DNA of 64,000 nt from an uncultured Acidobacteriaceae bacterium (GTDB lineage Bacteria > Acidobacteriota > Terriglobia > Terriglobales > Acidobacteriaceae): contig CAIWFH010000110.1 in assembly GCA_903911925.1 (NCBI GenBank), forward strand, positions 30,958 to 94,957, read 5' to 3'. Under the pieces are notes generated by a model. That model had not been told where the DNA came from. It was given only the letters and a program-made list of their open reading frames with translations, and did no database searches. The position numbers were made by a program, and so were the translations under genes. This document shows, piece after piece, positions 13,784-22,124 of this stretch. Within the stretch, counting starts at the first letter, position 1. Each line of letters starts with the position of its first letter.

Positions 13784-16159
13784 CTACTTCCAGTCATCAC
13801 GGGCATTCACGAGGCCTTCGTTCATTACCGAATCGAAGCCGGTGTGCTTCTTGATGAAGATCTCGCTGAAAGCGCGGTCCTGGCGCAGCAGGATGGCTTG
13901 CAGGCGGACGAGCTCAAGCAGGGCCAGGAACATGGCAATCAGCGAGCGCTCAGAGCGGGTGTGCGAGAGCAGCCGGCGCAGAGCCACCGGCTTGTCTTCC
14001 ATGGTGAGGCGGCGGGCGAGGAACTGGATCATCTGGCCCACGGTCACCTGGTCTTCAGTGACGTCGATGGTGGGGCGGGTGCGGGCGCGCTCAAGAATGT
14101 CGCGGAAGATGCGGACCAGATCCACGGTATCGGCCGCGATCTCCGGCTCGGCAGCCTCATCGTTTTTGAATTCCTGGGCGCCGGGGTTGGTCCAGCTAGC
14201 AGCTTCAAGCATCTGCTTCTGCTGCAGCATCTGGGCGGCGTTTTTGAAGCGCTCGTGCTCCAGCAGCCGCTCGACAAGCTCGCGGCGGGGATCTTCGGGG
14301 GTGTCTTCAGGGCCGGCGGGTGCGCGGGGAAGCAGCATCTTGCTCTTGATGTGGATCAACAGCGATGCGGTGTAGATAAACTCGCCGGCAACGTCGACAT
14401 CGCCGGCCCTGAGCTGGTTTACGTAGGCCAAGAACTGCGATGTGATTCTCGAGATGGGGATGTCGTAGATGTCGATGTCCTGCTTGCGGATGAGATCGAG
14501 CAGCAGGTCGAGAGGGCCGTCATACACCTGGTCAACCATGACGGAGAAGGGCGATTGCTCGTCGGCTTCCGAGAGCTTCTTCTGGCGCGCGGCGAGGCGG
14601 GCTGCAGCTTTCTCGTCGATGACGGGCGGAACGGGTTCAATTGGCGCAGGCGCCTCGACGGCCGCAGACTCTTGTGGTTCCAAGACGGAATCCGCGGCTG
14701 GTGCCTCTTCAACGGCCTGCTGGAGTTCTGCCGTGGGCGGCTCTATTGGCGTTGTTTCCTGGGCGGATGGCTCGGCGGCGGCTTCTGCGACCGGTTCGGG
14801 CACAATCTCCGTGACCTGTTCAGGGGCTATAGCCCCTACCGTTATCGGCGTGTCTTCAGCACGACTGAAGTCATGCCCTTTTACAGGGCCGGGTGGTTCC
14901 GATTCGATGGCCTTCTCTTCAGAGGCTAACGCGCCAGTCGTTATTTGGATCTCGGCGACAGAGGCGCCATCGTGTTCTGGAACTGAGGCTGTGGGTTCGG
15001 GCTCGGCGATCGGCCCCGCAACGGTTGAATCGTCTGCCGCTGCCGGGGACTCTGGGACAGGAGCGAAGTCGTTTTCTGTCACGGGGTTTGTGGATTCCGG
15101 CTCATCGAGCTGTACCTCGGGGACCAAGGCCTCTGCGATGATTGGCGTGTCTTCTGCCCGACTGACGACGTTCCCTGCCACAGAGCCTGCGGGTTCTGGT
15201 TCGACTGCCTTCTCTTCGGGGGCTGAAGCGTCGGCCATTACCGGGGTCTCCGCGATGGGGGGGAATTCGTCTTCTGGAATGGAGCCCGTGGGTTGCGGCT
15301 CGACGATCGGTTCCTCTGGGGTCGATTCGGCCGCCGTTACTGGGGCTTCGTCGAGAGGACCGAAGTCAGGTTTTGTCTCAGTGCCAGTGGGTTCCGGCTC
15401 GACGGCTTCCTCTTCGGGAACTGAGTCATCTGCCGTAATCGGAATCTCTGCGATCGGAGTGGATTCGTGTTCTGTTACGGGGCCCGCAGGTTCGGGCTCG
15501 ATGATCTGCTCCACGGGGGCTGAATCTTCTGCTGTGATCGAGGTTTCTGCGACAGGACTGATGTCCTGCTCGGCCGCAGAGCCTGAATCGTTCAAGGCTG
15601 GCTCGAATTCGGATGGAGTCTCTTCAGGTTCCAAGACGGAGGGATGTTCTTCGGGCTCGGGCGCTGAGGGCGCCTCTGGCTCAACATTGGGTTCAGGTTC
15701 GGCGGCATCCGGCGAAACGGTCTCAGCAGGCTCGGGCGGCAGAACGGCCATGGGTTCGGCAACGGGCTCGGGGACGGGCGCGCCGTCTCGCTCTAGCTCC
15801 GGCATTGAGGCCGCGGCTTCGATGTGTGCTTCAGGCGCGGCGACCGGCTCACTGGCTTCGACAAGCTCGACCACTGTCGTGACTTCAGGCTCCGGGACGG
15901 GCACGACTGCAGGGGCGGCTTCAAACTGCTCAACGTGCTCGGGCACAACCGCCGGAACGACTGGTGCTGTTTTCGGATTGTCGGGCCGTTTCGGCAATCG
16001 TATCTCTTCTTCCGGTTGTTCTTTGAGCGTTTCTTGAATCTGCTGCGGTTCGGGTGGGGCGGGCTTTGCGGTCCGCGTGAAAAGGCCGAATCCGGAGCGA
16101 ATCCCTTCCAGAGCGTAACTCAGGGCCTTTCGCCACCACGGGAGTGTTTTTTCGGCCAT
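13784..16159 (-). CDS. scpA: Segregation and condensation protein A with a giant acidic N-terminal region
   Basis: This is the kleisin subunit of bacterial condensin, bridging SMC heads with ScpB. The ScpA domain occupies only the last 260 or so residues of 791: FSVMVDQVYDGPLDLLLDLIRKQDIDIYDIPIS, FIYTASLLIHIKSKMLLPR, and the C-terminal winged helix. The first 530 residues are Pro/Glu/Ala/Val-rich and highly acidic. Residues 193-456 are eight exact-length 33-residue repeats with the theme PIAETPVTA...PEE..VEPEPTG. ScpA is normally about 250 aa. I chose the ATG at 16159 (MAEKTLPWWRK); an ATG ten codons upstream is also possible. trpS lies directly upstream on the same strand, 49 bases away. scpB is 9 kb downstream instead of adjacent. 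Confidence 0.92.
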   Translation of the reverse strand: MAEKTLPWWRKALSYALEGIRSGFGLFTRTAKPAPPEPQQIQETLKEQPEEEIRLPKRPDNPKTAPVVPAVVPEHVEQFEAAPAVVPVPEPEVTTVVELVEASEPVAAPEAHIEAAASMPELERDGAPVPEPVAEPMAVLPPEPAETVSPDAAEPEPNVEPEAPSAPEPEEHPSVLEPEETPSEFEPALNDSGSAAEQDISPVAETSITAEDSAPVEQIIEPEPAGPVTEHESTPIAEIPITADDSVPEEEAVEPEPTGTETKPDFGPLDEAPVTAAESTPEEPIVEPQPTGSIPEDEFPPIAETPVMADASAPEEKAVEPEPAGSVAGNVVSRAEDTPIIAEALVPEVQLDEPESTNPVTENDFAPVPESPAAADDSTVAGPIAEPEPTASVPEHDGASVAEIQITTGALASEEKAIESEPPGPVKGHDFSRAEDTPITVGAIAPEQVTEIVPEPVAEAAAEPSAQETTPIEPPTAELQQAVEEAPAADSVLEPQESAAVEAPAPIEPVPPVIDEKAAARLAARQKKLSEADEQSPFSVMVDQVYDGPLDLLLDLIRKQDIDIYDIPISRITSQFLAYVNQLRAGDVDVAGEFIYTASLLIHIKSKMLLPRAPAGPEDTPEDPRRELVERLLEHERFKNAAQMLQQKQMLEAASWTNPGAQEFKNDEAAEPEIAADTVDLVRIFRDILERARTRPTIDVTEDQVTVGQMIQFLARRLTMEDKPVALRRLLSHTRSERSLIAMFLALLELVRLQAILLRQDRAFSEIFIKKHTGFDSVMNEGLVNARDDWK
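14792..15583 (-). repeat. Eight tandem 99-bp (33-residue) repeats within scpA
   Basis: Translated units, each exactly 33 residues, begin GSAAEQDISP, GPVTEHESTP, GTETKPDFGP, GSIPEDEFPP, GSVAGNVVSR, NPVTENDFAP, ASVPEHDGAS and GPVKGHDFSR. Most end in VEPEPT/A or a close variant. Length is conserved without any indel while sequence has drifted, so the array is old and probably selected for length or spacing. Confidence 0.85.
14821..14879. repeat. In-frame copy of the interspersed palindromic repeat inside scpA
   Basis: CAGGGGCTATAGCCCCT and GCACGACTGAAGTCATGCCC stand in the same order and at nearly the same spacing as in the intergenic copy at 289-349. Read on the minus strand they encode GHDFSRAEDTPITVGAIAPE, most of the last 33-residue repeat unit. 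Confidence 0.7.
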
Positions 16160-16208
16160 CTTCGTTCTTTCGGCGGCCCCCGGCCGCATGCGGCTGTTCG
16201 ATGTCGCT

Positions 16209-17249
16209 CTACGGCCGCGCGCTGGTGGGCGGTGTCAACTGCATGGCGGCGCGCACCTCAACCATGGTCTGCTCGGCGCGGGCACGGGCGCGGTTTGAGC
16301 CGTCTTCAAGAATCTCGAATACCTGGGACTCAGTAAAGCTGGCGCGGCGGGCCTGGATGGGCTGCAAAACCTGCACCAGCGCGTCGGCGGCCCAGCTTTT
16401 GCATTCAATGCAGCCAATACCAGCCGACCGGCAGCCATCATAGACCTTCGCAAGCGTCTCCGCGGTGGAAAAGACCTTATGCAGGTCGCCCACCGGGCAA
16501 AGGTCGGGGTCGCCCGGATCGGTGCGGCGCACGCGGGCCGGGTCAGTGACCATGGTCTTGAGCTTCTGACGGATTACTGGCTCGGGGTCGGTCAACTGGA
16601 TGGTATTGCCGTAGCTCTTCGACATCTTGCGGCCGTCTGTGCCGGGCAGCTTGGGCGAGGGCGTCAGCAGCACCTTGGGCTCGGGGAGCACTTCGGAGCC
16701 GTCGAGTTTGTAGAACTGGTTGAAGCGGCGCGCCACCTCGCGGGTGAGTTCCACATGCGCCTGCTGGTCCTGTCCAACGGGCACGAATTGAGGCTGATAG
16801 AGCAAAATGTCCGACGCCATCAGGACCGGGTAGCCCAGAAATCCGTAGGTGGTGAGGTCCTTGCTTTCGAGGTTCTCCTGCATCTCTTTGTAGCTGGGGA
16901 CGCGCTCAAGCCAGCCGAGGGGCGTAATCATGCCGAGGAGCAAGGGCAGTTCGTAATGCTGCTTCGCATGGCTCTGCACGAAGATGGTGCATCGCTTAGG
17001 GTCGAGGCCGGCGGCCAGAAAGTCCAGCGCTACTTCAAGCGTGTTGGGCAGAATGTTCGACGTGTCGGCGTAGTCCGTGGTCAGGGCGTGCACATCGGCG
17101 ATGAAGAAGTAGCAATCGTACTGCGCCGAGTCCTGCAGCTTGACCCAGTTGGCCAGGGCGCCCATGTAGTTGCCCAGGTGGAGCTTGCCGGTGGGACGCA
17201 TGCCGCTGAGAACGCGGGGAAGGGAAGATGAGATAGCGGGTTCGGGCAT
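16209..17249 (-). CDS. trpS: Tryptophanyl-tRNA synthetase
   Basis: The enzyme charges tRNA-Trp with tryptophan using ATP. It is a class I synthetase of 346 aa, near the usual 330-350. The HIGH-like motif appears as PTGKLHLGNYMGA near the N-terminus and the KMSKS loop as GTDGRKMSKSYGN around residue 205. Family-typical segments include FFIADVHALTT, GFLGYPVLMASDILLYQ and VPVGQDQQAHVELTREVARRFN. The ATG at 17249 gives the expected N-terminus just ahead of the first strand. It lies 49 bases upstream of scpA, so the two are probably one transcript; trpS-scpA-scpB is a common bacterial order. Confidence 0.96.
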   Translation of the reverse strand: MPEPAISSSLPRVLSGMRPTGKLHLGNYMGALANWVKLQDSAQYDCYFFIADVHALTTDYADTSNILPNTLEVALDFLAAGLDPKRCTIFVQSHAKQHYELPLLLGMITPLGWLERVPSYKEMQENLESKDLTTYGFLGYPVLMASDILLYQPQFVPVGQDQQAHVELTREVARRFNQFYKLDGSEVLPEPKVLLTPSPKLPGTDGRKMSKSYGNTIQLTDPEPVIRQKLKTMVTDPARVRRTDPGDPDLCPVGDLHKVFSTAETLAKVYDGCRSAGIGCIECKSWAADALVQVLQPIQARRASFTESQVFEILEDGSNRARARAEQTMVEVRAAMQLTPPTSARP

Positions 17250-17346
17250 TTTTTCTTATCGATTCCGGGGTGGTGCCAAGGATTAGGCCATTTAAAAAGG
17301 GCTTTCCTCATTGTACCGGGAGGTGGGGGGCATGTTCAGCCTGACT

Positions 17347-18060
17347 CTAAATGTGAACCAGCGAGTAGTAAACCAGACCGATGGACGGCCCCAGAAAGGC
17401 CATGAGGATATAGCGGCCGACGAAAATCATGAGCAGGTAGCTGACCCAGATGGGAATGCGGTCGTATTGCTGCACAGCGCTGTAAGGCAGCATGTTGCGC
17501 ACCACGCGGCTGCCATCAAGCGGAGGAACGGGGAGCAGGTTGAAGAAACAAAGCGACAGATTGATGAGGATGGCCAGCGTGCAGAGAACGACCAGCGGCT
17601 GTGGCGTAACCATTCCGCCGCCGCCCAGGGTGGCGATAAAGGACGACACGACAAGAGCGTGGCCGCTGGGCATCGCGACAGCCATCACCGCCAGGGTGAC
17701 AAAGGCGATCAGAACGATGAGCAGGTTGGAAGCGGGGCCGGCCAGGGTGGTCAGGTTATCGTCACGGACGATCTTGCGGAAGTTGCGGGTGATGACCGGG
17801 GTGGGTTTTGCCCAGCCCACCAGCATGCCGCCGAACATGCTGAATCCAATGAACGGGCCAAAGATCATCAAAGCGGGAAAAAGTAAAGTGCCGATAGGGT
17901 CAACGTGATACGCGGGATTGAGCGTGACGCGACCTTGCAGGCGAGCGGTCTGGTCGCCCAGACGCGAGGCCATCCAGGCGTGCGCGCACTCATGCACGCA
18001 GAGCGAGAAGATGAGAATGGCAAACTCGAATACGGCCTTGATGAAGTCGAACTGTTGCAA
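17347..18060 (-). CDS. Site-2-type membrane metalloprotease (peptidase M50)
   Basis: This 237-aa intramembrane zinc protease-like protein has the zinc-binding HEXXH motif as VHECAHAWMASRLGD near residue 24. The third-ligand motif is NLLPVPPLDGSRV near residue 180. Hydrophobic stretches predict about five or six membrane helices, and PDZ domains are absent, as in the small Rip-like M50B group. The start is a TTG at 18060: AGGAGA sits six bases upstream and no in-frame ATG fits, so the ribosome site decides it. The substrate is unknown; relatives cut membrane-bound anti-sigma factors or remnant signal peptides. It runs toward trpS on the same strand. Confidence 0.85.
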   Translation of the reverse strand: MQQFDFIKAVFEFAILIFSLCVHECAHAWMASRLGDQTARLQGRVTLNPAYHVDPIGTLLFPALMIFGPFIGFSMFGGMLVGWAKPTPVITRNFRKIVRDDNLTTLAGPASNLLIVLIAFVTLAVMAVAMPSGHALVVSSFIATLGGGGMVTPQPLVVLCTLAILINLSLCFFNLLPVPPLDGSRVVRNMLPYSAVQQYDRIPIWVSYLLMIFVGRYILMAFLGPSIGLVYYSLVHI

Positions 18061-18147
18061 AAGATGTCTCCTGATGCCGGAAAGCTCAGATTAGCATGAG
18101 GGACTCGCCGTTCTGGCATCGGCAGCGAGGGCAAGAGCGCCCAAGCC

Positions 18148-19191
18148 TTAGTGCGCCACCAGGTACCGATCCATCCAGTCGAGAATCCCGGCGCGCATGG
18201 CGGGCAGTTCCTGGTGCGCGCAGTCGAAGAGCTCAATGTGCAGGTCGGCTTCGCGCCCGTACTTGCGATACAAGGGCAGCAACTCGTCGCGAATCTTCTC
18301 AACGCCGACGACCGGGGTGAGCGGGTCAAGGCGGCCATTCACGCTGAGGTGGGGGCGGGGCACAATCAAGGCGTTGATCTCGGCTGAGGTGAAGTGCTTG
18401 AGCAGCGAAGGGACGTAGTAGTAGATGCCGTGCTCGTGCAGGCCGTGGGCCGCAATCAACGACTCGTACTCTGTGAGGCAGCAGACGTCCATCGTGGAGT
18501 GGACGCGCGGATCGAGAGCGGCAAGCCACCAAGCTTTGGTTGCGCCCATTGACATGCCGAAGGCGCCGAGCCGGTGCGGGTCCACTTCAGGACGGCCGGC
18601 CAGATAGTCGAGAGCCCGAAACTCGTCGAACATCATCATGCCGTAGAGTACGCGGCCGCGCCAGAGCATTTCTTTGAATGCATCTTCCTCGCCCTGGTGG
18701 CCGTTCCTGTCGTGCTGGCGCTCGCCGAAGCACCAGCTATCGATGGCCAGCGTGACCAGCCCTTTCTCGACGCAGATGGGCGCGTATGCCGGCTGAGCGG
18801 TGGTTCCCTTGAGCAGTTGTTCTTTGCCCAGGTCGTACTGGCCGGCGTGCCAGTGAATGAAGAGCAAGCCCGGGGCGGGATTTTGGCGATGGTCGGGGAT
18901 GAGCAGCAAAACGGGGACGGGTTCGAAGCCATTCAGGTCAAGGACCCAGCGCTCGAGCGTGTAGCCTTCGTGCTTCTCGGTCCGCACCAGTTTTGGAGGG
19001 GCGGGCTTGTGGTCCCAGGGCAGGTCGCCTAACAGACTCCACAGTTCTTTGCGGCGGCGGGTCTGATTGGCGGCGAAATCGCCTTTTGCTCCGGTCGATG
19101 CGAGGGCCGGTAGATCTTTCATTGCCAGGCTCCCGGCGAGTGCGGCTGAGCCGATCATCAGGTCGCGTCGCGTAAACAAGGACTGTGCCAT
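18148..19191 (-). CDS. Tat-exported alpha/beta hydrolase (acetyl-esterase / dienelactone hydrolase type)
   Basis: The 347-aa protein starts with a twin-arginine signal (MAQSLFTRRDLMIGSAALAGSLA), so it is probably exported folded. The nucleophile elbow is GAFGMSMGATKAWW (Ser in GMSMG), and a later Asp (GRLDPLTP) and His (FDCAHQELP) complete a catalytic triad. An upstream segment GLLFIHWHAGQYDLGKE fits the oxyanion-hole region. Relatives include acetyl xylan esterases and bacterial hydrolases of cell-wall or plant esters; the real substrate is unknown. GGAGGAAAGGGAA precedes the ATG at 19191, making the start secure. It is probably a single gene, with the hexapeptide acyltransferase upstream on the same strand. 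Confidence 0.8.
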   Translation of the reverse strand: MAQSLFTRRDLMIGSAALAGSLAMKDLPALASTGAKGDFAANQTRRRKELWSLLGDLPWDHKPAPPKLVRTEKHEGYTLERWVLDLNGFEPVPVLLLIPDHRQNPAPGLLFIHWHAGQYDLGKEQLLKGTTAQPAYAPICVEKGLVTLAIDSWCFGERQHDRNGHQGEEDAFKEMLWRGRVLYGMMMFDEFRALDYLAGRPEVDPHRLGAFGMSMGATKAWWLAALDPRVHSTMDVCCLTEYESLIAAHGLHEHGIYYYVPSLLKHFTSAEINALIVPRPHLSVNGRLDPLTPVVGVEKIRDELLPLYRKYGREADLHIELFDCAHQELPAMRAGILDWMDRYLVAH

Positions 19192-19227
19192 TTCCCTTTC
19201 CTCCGATAGATGGAACCGAGAACCAGG

Positions 19228-19953
19228 TCAGGCGCCGTGCGTGGGGAAGCGGCCAATAGCTGCGCCGGGGTCGACTTGCTGGCCGCCGAGGACGATAGCG
19301 TGGCTGGCGATGCGCGCGCCTGCGCCAATGACGGTGGGCACGAGCGTTACCTTGCTGAAGTCGTCTGCGGCATGGGCGTGGGAGTAGACGCGGGCGAACG
19401 AGCCGATGACTGCGCCTTTGCCGATGCTGATGCCTCCGCGGTCGTTGAACAGCGCGCGCTGCCGGATGGTGACGCCATCCTCGATGGACATGTTATAGCC
19501 GTAAGTGAGATCTACACCGTGATAGATTTTGACACCGGCGCCCATGTGGGCAAAGATGTGGCGGCCCAGCATGCAGCGGAACCGGATGCCCAGCCAGTGA
19601 TTTGTGCCGATGGGGGAGCGGTCGAACATCTGCCAGAACCAGAGCAGGGGTTTGCGCTTGGCAAACTGCTCGGGATCGACATCCTCATAGTGTTCGGCTT
19701 CGAGGGTAACGTTTTCCGGATCAAGGGAGAGCGAGAGGACGTTGCCGGGCAGCTCGCTGGTGAGCGTCAGGTTGAGCTTGCCGCCGTGCGGACGGCCCAG
19801 GTAGAGCTGGTAAAGCTGGTCGCGGACAATCTCGGCGCGGCGTTCGGGAGAGTGGTGGCGGGTGAATTCCTCGTCGAGGAAATGGATCCAGCGGCGATAG
19901 ACCTCTTCAGCTTCCGGTGCGGGCCGGGGGGTGTTGTTCAGATTGTTTGCCAT
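19228..19953 (-). CDS. Hexapeptide-repeat acyltransferase-like protein
   Basis: The C-terminal 110 residues are a left-handed beta-helix of hexapeptide repeats (MGAGVKIYHGVDLTYGYNMSIEDGVTIRQRALFNDRGGISIGKGAVIGS, then VIGAGARIASHAIVLGGQQV), as in maltose/galactoside acetyltransferases that acylate sugars. The catalytic-type His appears in RVYSHAHAADD. The N-terminal 100 residues (YRRWIHFLDEEFTRHHSPERRAEI) are not a known domain to me. I chose the ATG at 19953 (MANNLNNTP), giving 241 aa; ATGs further upstream would run into the divergent permease promoter. No strong ribosome site distinguishes them. It may modify surface sugars; the substrate is unknown. Confidence 0.7.
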   Translation of the reverse strand: MANNLNNTPRPAPEAEEVYRRWIHFLDEEFTRHHSPERRAEIVRDQLYQLYLGRPHGGKLNLTLTSELPGNVLSLSLDPENVTLEAEHYEDVDPEQFAKRKPLLWFWQMFDRSPIGTNHWLGIRFRCMLGRHIFAHMGAGVKIYHGVDLTYGYNMSIEDGVTIRQRALFNDRGGISIGKGAVIGSFARVYSHAHAADDFSKVTLVPTVIGAGARIASHAIVLGGQQVDPGAAIGRFPTHGA

Positions 19954-20068
19954 ACGGATTGGACGATACACCCTGAGGGCGGGACGAATCGAGCGGGGCG
20001 CAGCACGCGCAATCTCCATCAAAGGGAGGATGCGGGCGCGAGCGTGGTCTGCGTAGCATAGCGGAACG

Positions 20069-21427
20069 ATGCAGGCAGAGCGCCAGACCGGGCGAAAGAT
20101 GGGAGTGTGGGCGGCAACGGCGGTTGTCACCGGCGAGGCTATCTCGTTGGGCATCTTTCTCACGCCTGCCGGGATGGCGCGGTCACTGGGCTCGCCTGCG
20201 CTGCTGGGAGCGGTGTGGTGCGGCATGGCGTTGATGACGCTGGCCGGGGCGCTGTGCTTTACGGAATTGGCGGTGCGGTTTCCGCAGGCGGGCGGCGAAT
20301 ACGTCTACCTGCGGCAGGGCTTTGGGCGGCGCGTGGCGTTTCTCTACGGATGGACCGCTGCGGTGGTGATGTATCCCGGCTTGGCCGCCGCGCTGAGCGT
20401 TGGCGCTGTGCCCTATTTTCAGGTCTTGTTGCCCATTCCGGCGTGGCTGGCAGCTGCGCTGCCCGCGGTGATCCTGGTGGCGCTGGGGGCAATGAACTAC
20501 GCCGGCAGCCGCCTGAACAACGGCTTGATGACGGCATTGAACTGGTTGAAGATTCCGGTGCTGGCGGCCCTGGTGGGGTGGGCACTTGTTTCGGGACACG
20601 CGACGTTTGCCAACCTGGTGCCGCTGACCTTGCGCCGGGCCGGGTCCGATCCGCTGATTCAGGCGGTCGCCGGAGCGGCGATCAGCGCGTTTTTCTGTTT
20701 TGGCGGCTGGTGGGAGGCGGGCAAAATCGCCGGCGAGGTGCGCGATCCGCGGCGGACGCTGCCCATCGCATTTACCGGCGGCGTTCTGTTGGTCACGGCC
20801 ATCTATCTGCTGGTCAGCCTGGCATTCGTTGCGGTGGTACCGATGGGGCAGATTCAGAGCAACACGGCCTTTGTGGCGCAGTTTGGGCAAGCGCTGTTTG
20901 GGGCGTCGGGCGGACGGGTGCTCTCAGCGTGCGTGCTGCTGTGCGTGCTGGGCGGGCTGATGGTGCTGAGCATGGCCGTGCCGCGCGTGACCTATGCGCT
21001 GGCGTGCGCCGAGGCTGACGGCGACAGCGCGGGCGGGCCGATTGGGTTTTTTGCGCGCCTGCATCCGCGCTATGGCTCGCCGGTAAATGCGGTGCTGCTG
21101 CAGACCGGCATGGCGCTTGCCGTGCTGGCCCTGGGCGCGTTCGATCGCATCCTGGCGTTCATCATTTTTTCTGCGGTGGTGTTTCTGGCGCTGACCGTGG
21201 CAACGCTGTTTCGTATGACGGAACCGGTCCGGCGCTGGTGGTTTCCCGTAGCGCCTTTGGTGTTCATCGCCGGCAGCGCAGTGCTGGCGGCGATGCTTTT
21301 GCTGCACAGCCTGCTGCCTTCGCTGCTGGGAGCGGCCGTGGTGCTTGTTGGCCTGCCGGTGCGCTGGTTGCTGGTGTCAGGGAAACAGATTGCGCCGGCG
21401 GTGGCCGGTGATCGCCAACTTTCGTAA
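20069..21427 (+). CDS. APC-family amino acid permease
   Basis: This inner-membrane amino acid transporter of 452 aa has about 12 hydrophobic segments. The first helix region has the APC pattern (TAVVTGEAISLGIFLTPAGMARSLGSP), and the family's helix 2-3 sequence follows (LCFTELAVRFPQAGGEYVYLRQGFG), as in LAT-type and cationic amino acid permeases. SAFFCFGGWWEAGKIAGEVRDPRRTLP matches the conserved loop after helix 6. The specific amino acid cannot be told. The ATG at 20069 begins the first cytoplasmic residues; GGAA is the only ribosome-site-like sequence. It diverges from the hexapeptide gene and is followed after 24 bases by an AhpD-like gene. Confidence 0.85.
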   Translation: MQAERQTGRKMGVWAATAVVTGEAISLGIFLTPAGMARSLGSPALLGAVWCGMALMTLAGALCFTELAVRFPQAGGEYVYLRQGFGRRVAFLYGWTAAVVMYPGLAAALSVGAVPYFQVLLPIPAWLAAALPAVILVALGAMNYAGSRLNNGLMTALNWLKIPVLAALVGWALVSGHATFANLVPLTLRRAGSDPLIQAVAGAAISAFFCFGGWWEAGKIAGEVRDPRRTLPIAFTGGVLLVTAIYLLVSLAFVAVVPMGQIQSNTAFVAQFGQALFGASGGRVLSACVLLCVLGGLMVLSMAVPRVTYALACAEADGDSAGGPIGFFARLHPRYGSPVNAVLLQTGMALAVLALGAFDRILAFIIFSAVVFLALTVATLFRMTEPVRRWWFPVAPLVFIAGSAVLAAMLLLHSLLPSLLGAAVVLVGLPVRWLLVSGKQIAPAVAGDRQLS

Positions 21428-21451
21428 TCTCAACCAAGGAGGTTCTTCCCC

Positions 21452-22024
21452 ATGCCCCACATTCCCCTATCTCCCGATTTGCCAGGTATTCGCGGCGCCA
21501 TGGCCTTCAGGCCGGAGACGGCACGGCCACTCAACGATTTGGTCGAGGTGCTGCTGACCGGTCCCAGCACGCTCACTCTCGGCGAGCGGGAACTGATTGC
21601 CACGCATGTTTCAAGCCGCAATTGCACGCATTATTGCCACAGCATTCACGGCGCCATTGCCGCGGCTCACCTGGGCGGCGACGAGGCGCTGGTGAAACAA
21701 GTGAAAGTTGACTTCACGCAGGCTGCTATTAGTCCGAAACTGAAGGCGCTCCTGGCGATTGCCGGAAAGGTGCAGCAGGACGGGAAACTGGTAACGCCAG
21801 CCGATGTTGACGCCGCGCGAAAGCAGGGCGCCACGGACCTGGAGATTCACGACACGGTGCTGATTGCCGCGGCATTCTGCATGTACAACCGCTACGTGGA
21901 TGGGCTGGGCACGGAGCAGCCGGATGACGAGGCGCTCTATCGCGAGCGCGGCAAGCGCGTGGCGCGCGATGGCTATGTGACGGTGAGCGAAGAGTACCTG
22001 GGTGAAGCAGTTCATAGTTCTTAG
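21452..22024 (+). CDS. AhpD-like peroxidase-related protein, copy 1 (shifted cysteine)
   Basis: This 190-aa protein of the carboxymuconolactone decarboxylase/AhpD fold resembles the 'peroxidase-related' group. Active family members have C-X2-C-X3-H in the helix after VSSRN; copy 2 shows this as NDCHFCQSSH. Here the segment reads NCTHYCHSIH, so the first cysteine is Cys58 rather than position 59, giving C-X3-C-X3-H (Cys58, Cys62, His66). Whether that spacing still supports disulfide chemistry is unclear. AAGGAGG lies well placed before the ATG at 21452. The last residues AVHSS and the stop codon are encoded by a heptamer repeat array. A paralogue follows in tandem. Confidence 0.8.
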   Translation: MPHIPLSPDLPGIRGAMAFRPETARPLNDLVEVLLTGPSTLTLGERELIATHVSSRNCTHYCHSIHGAIAAAHLGGDEALVKQVKVDFTQAAISPKLKALLAIAGKVQQDGKLVTPADVDAARKQGATDLEIHDTVLIAAAFCMYNRYVDGLGTEQPDDEALYRERGKRVARDGYVTVSEEYLGEAVHSS

Positions 22025-22036
22025 TTCGTAGTTCAC
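22009..22036 (+). repeat. Heptamer array (AGTTCNN x4) over the ahpD-like 1 stop codon
   Basis: Four 7-base units, AGTTCAT, AGTTCTT, AGTTCGT and AGTTCAC, follow without gaps. The stop codon of the preceding gene lies inside the array. An inverted array stands 24 bases further on, so the transcript could fold into a long imperfect hairpin. Confidence 0.75.
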
Positions 22037-22060
22037 AGACGGGTATCGAGGCTGCTGTTG

Positions 22061-22116
22061 CAACTCACGAACTATGAACCATGGACTACAAACTATGAAC
22101 TGTGAACTGTGAACTG
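22061..22116 (+). repeat. Heptamer array (TGAACTN x8) before ahpD-like 2
   Basis: Eight 7-base units run from CAACTCA through CGAACTA to three identical TGAACTG. They are the reverse complement of the AGTTCNN type. The array ends in GGAG, which serves as ribosome site for the next gene. Confidence 0.75.
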
Positions 22117-22124
22117 GAGTGCAT

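Noticed and set aside
14469..16037. A 522-codon open frame opposite scpA
   Set aside because: Ser/Gly-rich sequence that is only the antisense reading of the acidic repeat region; ScpA itself ends in a clear domain in the other strand.
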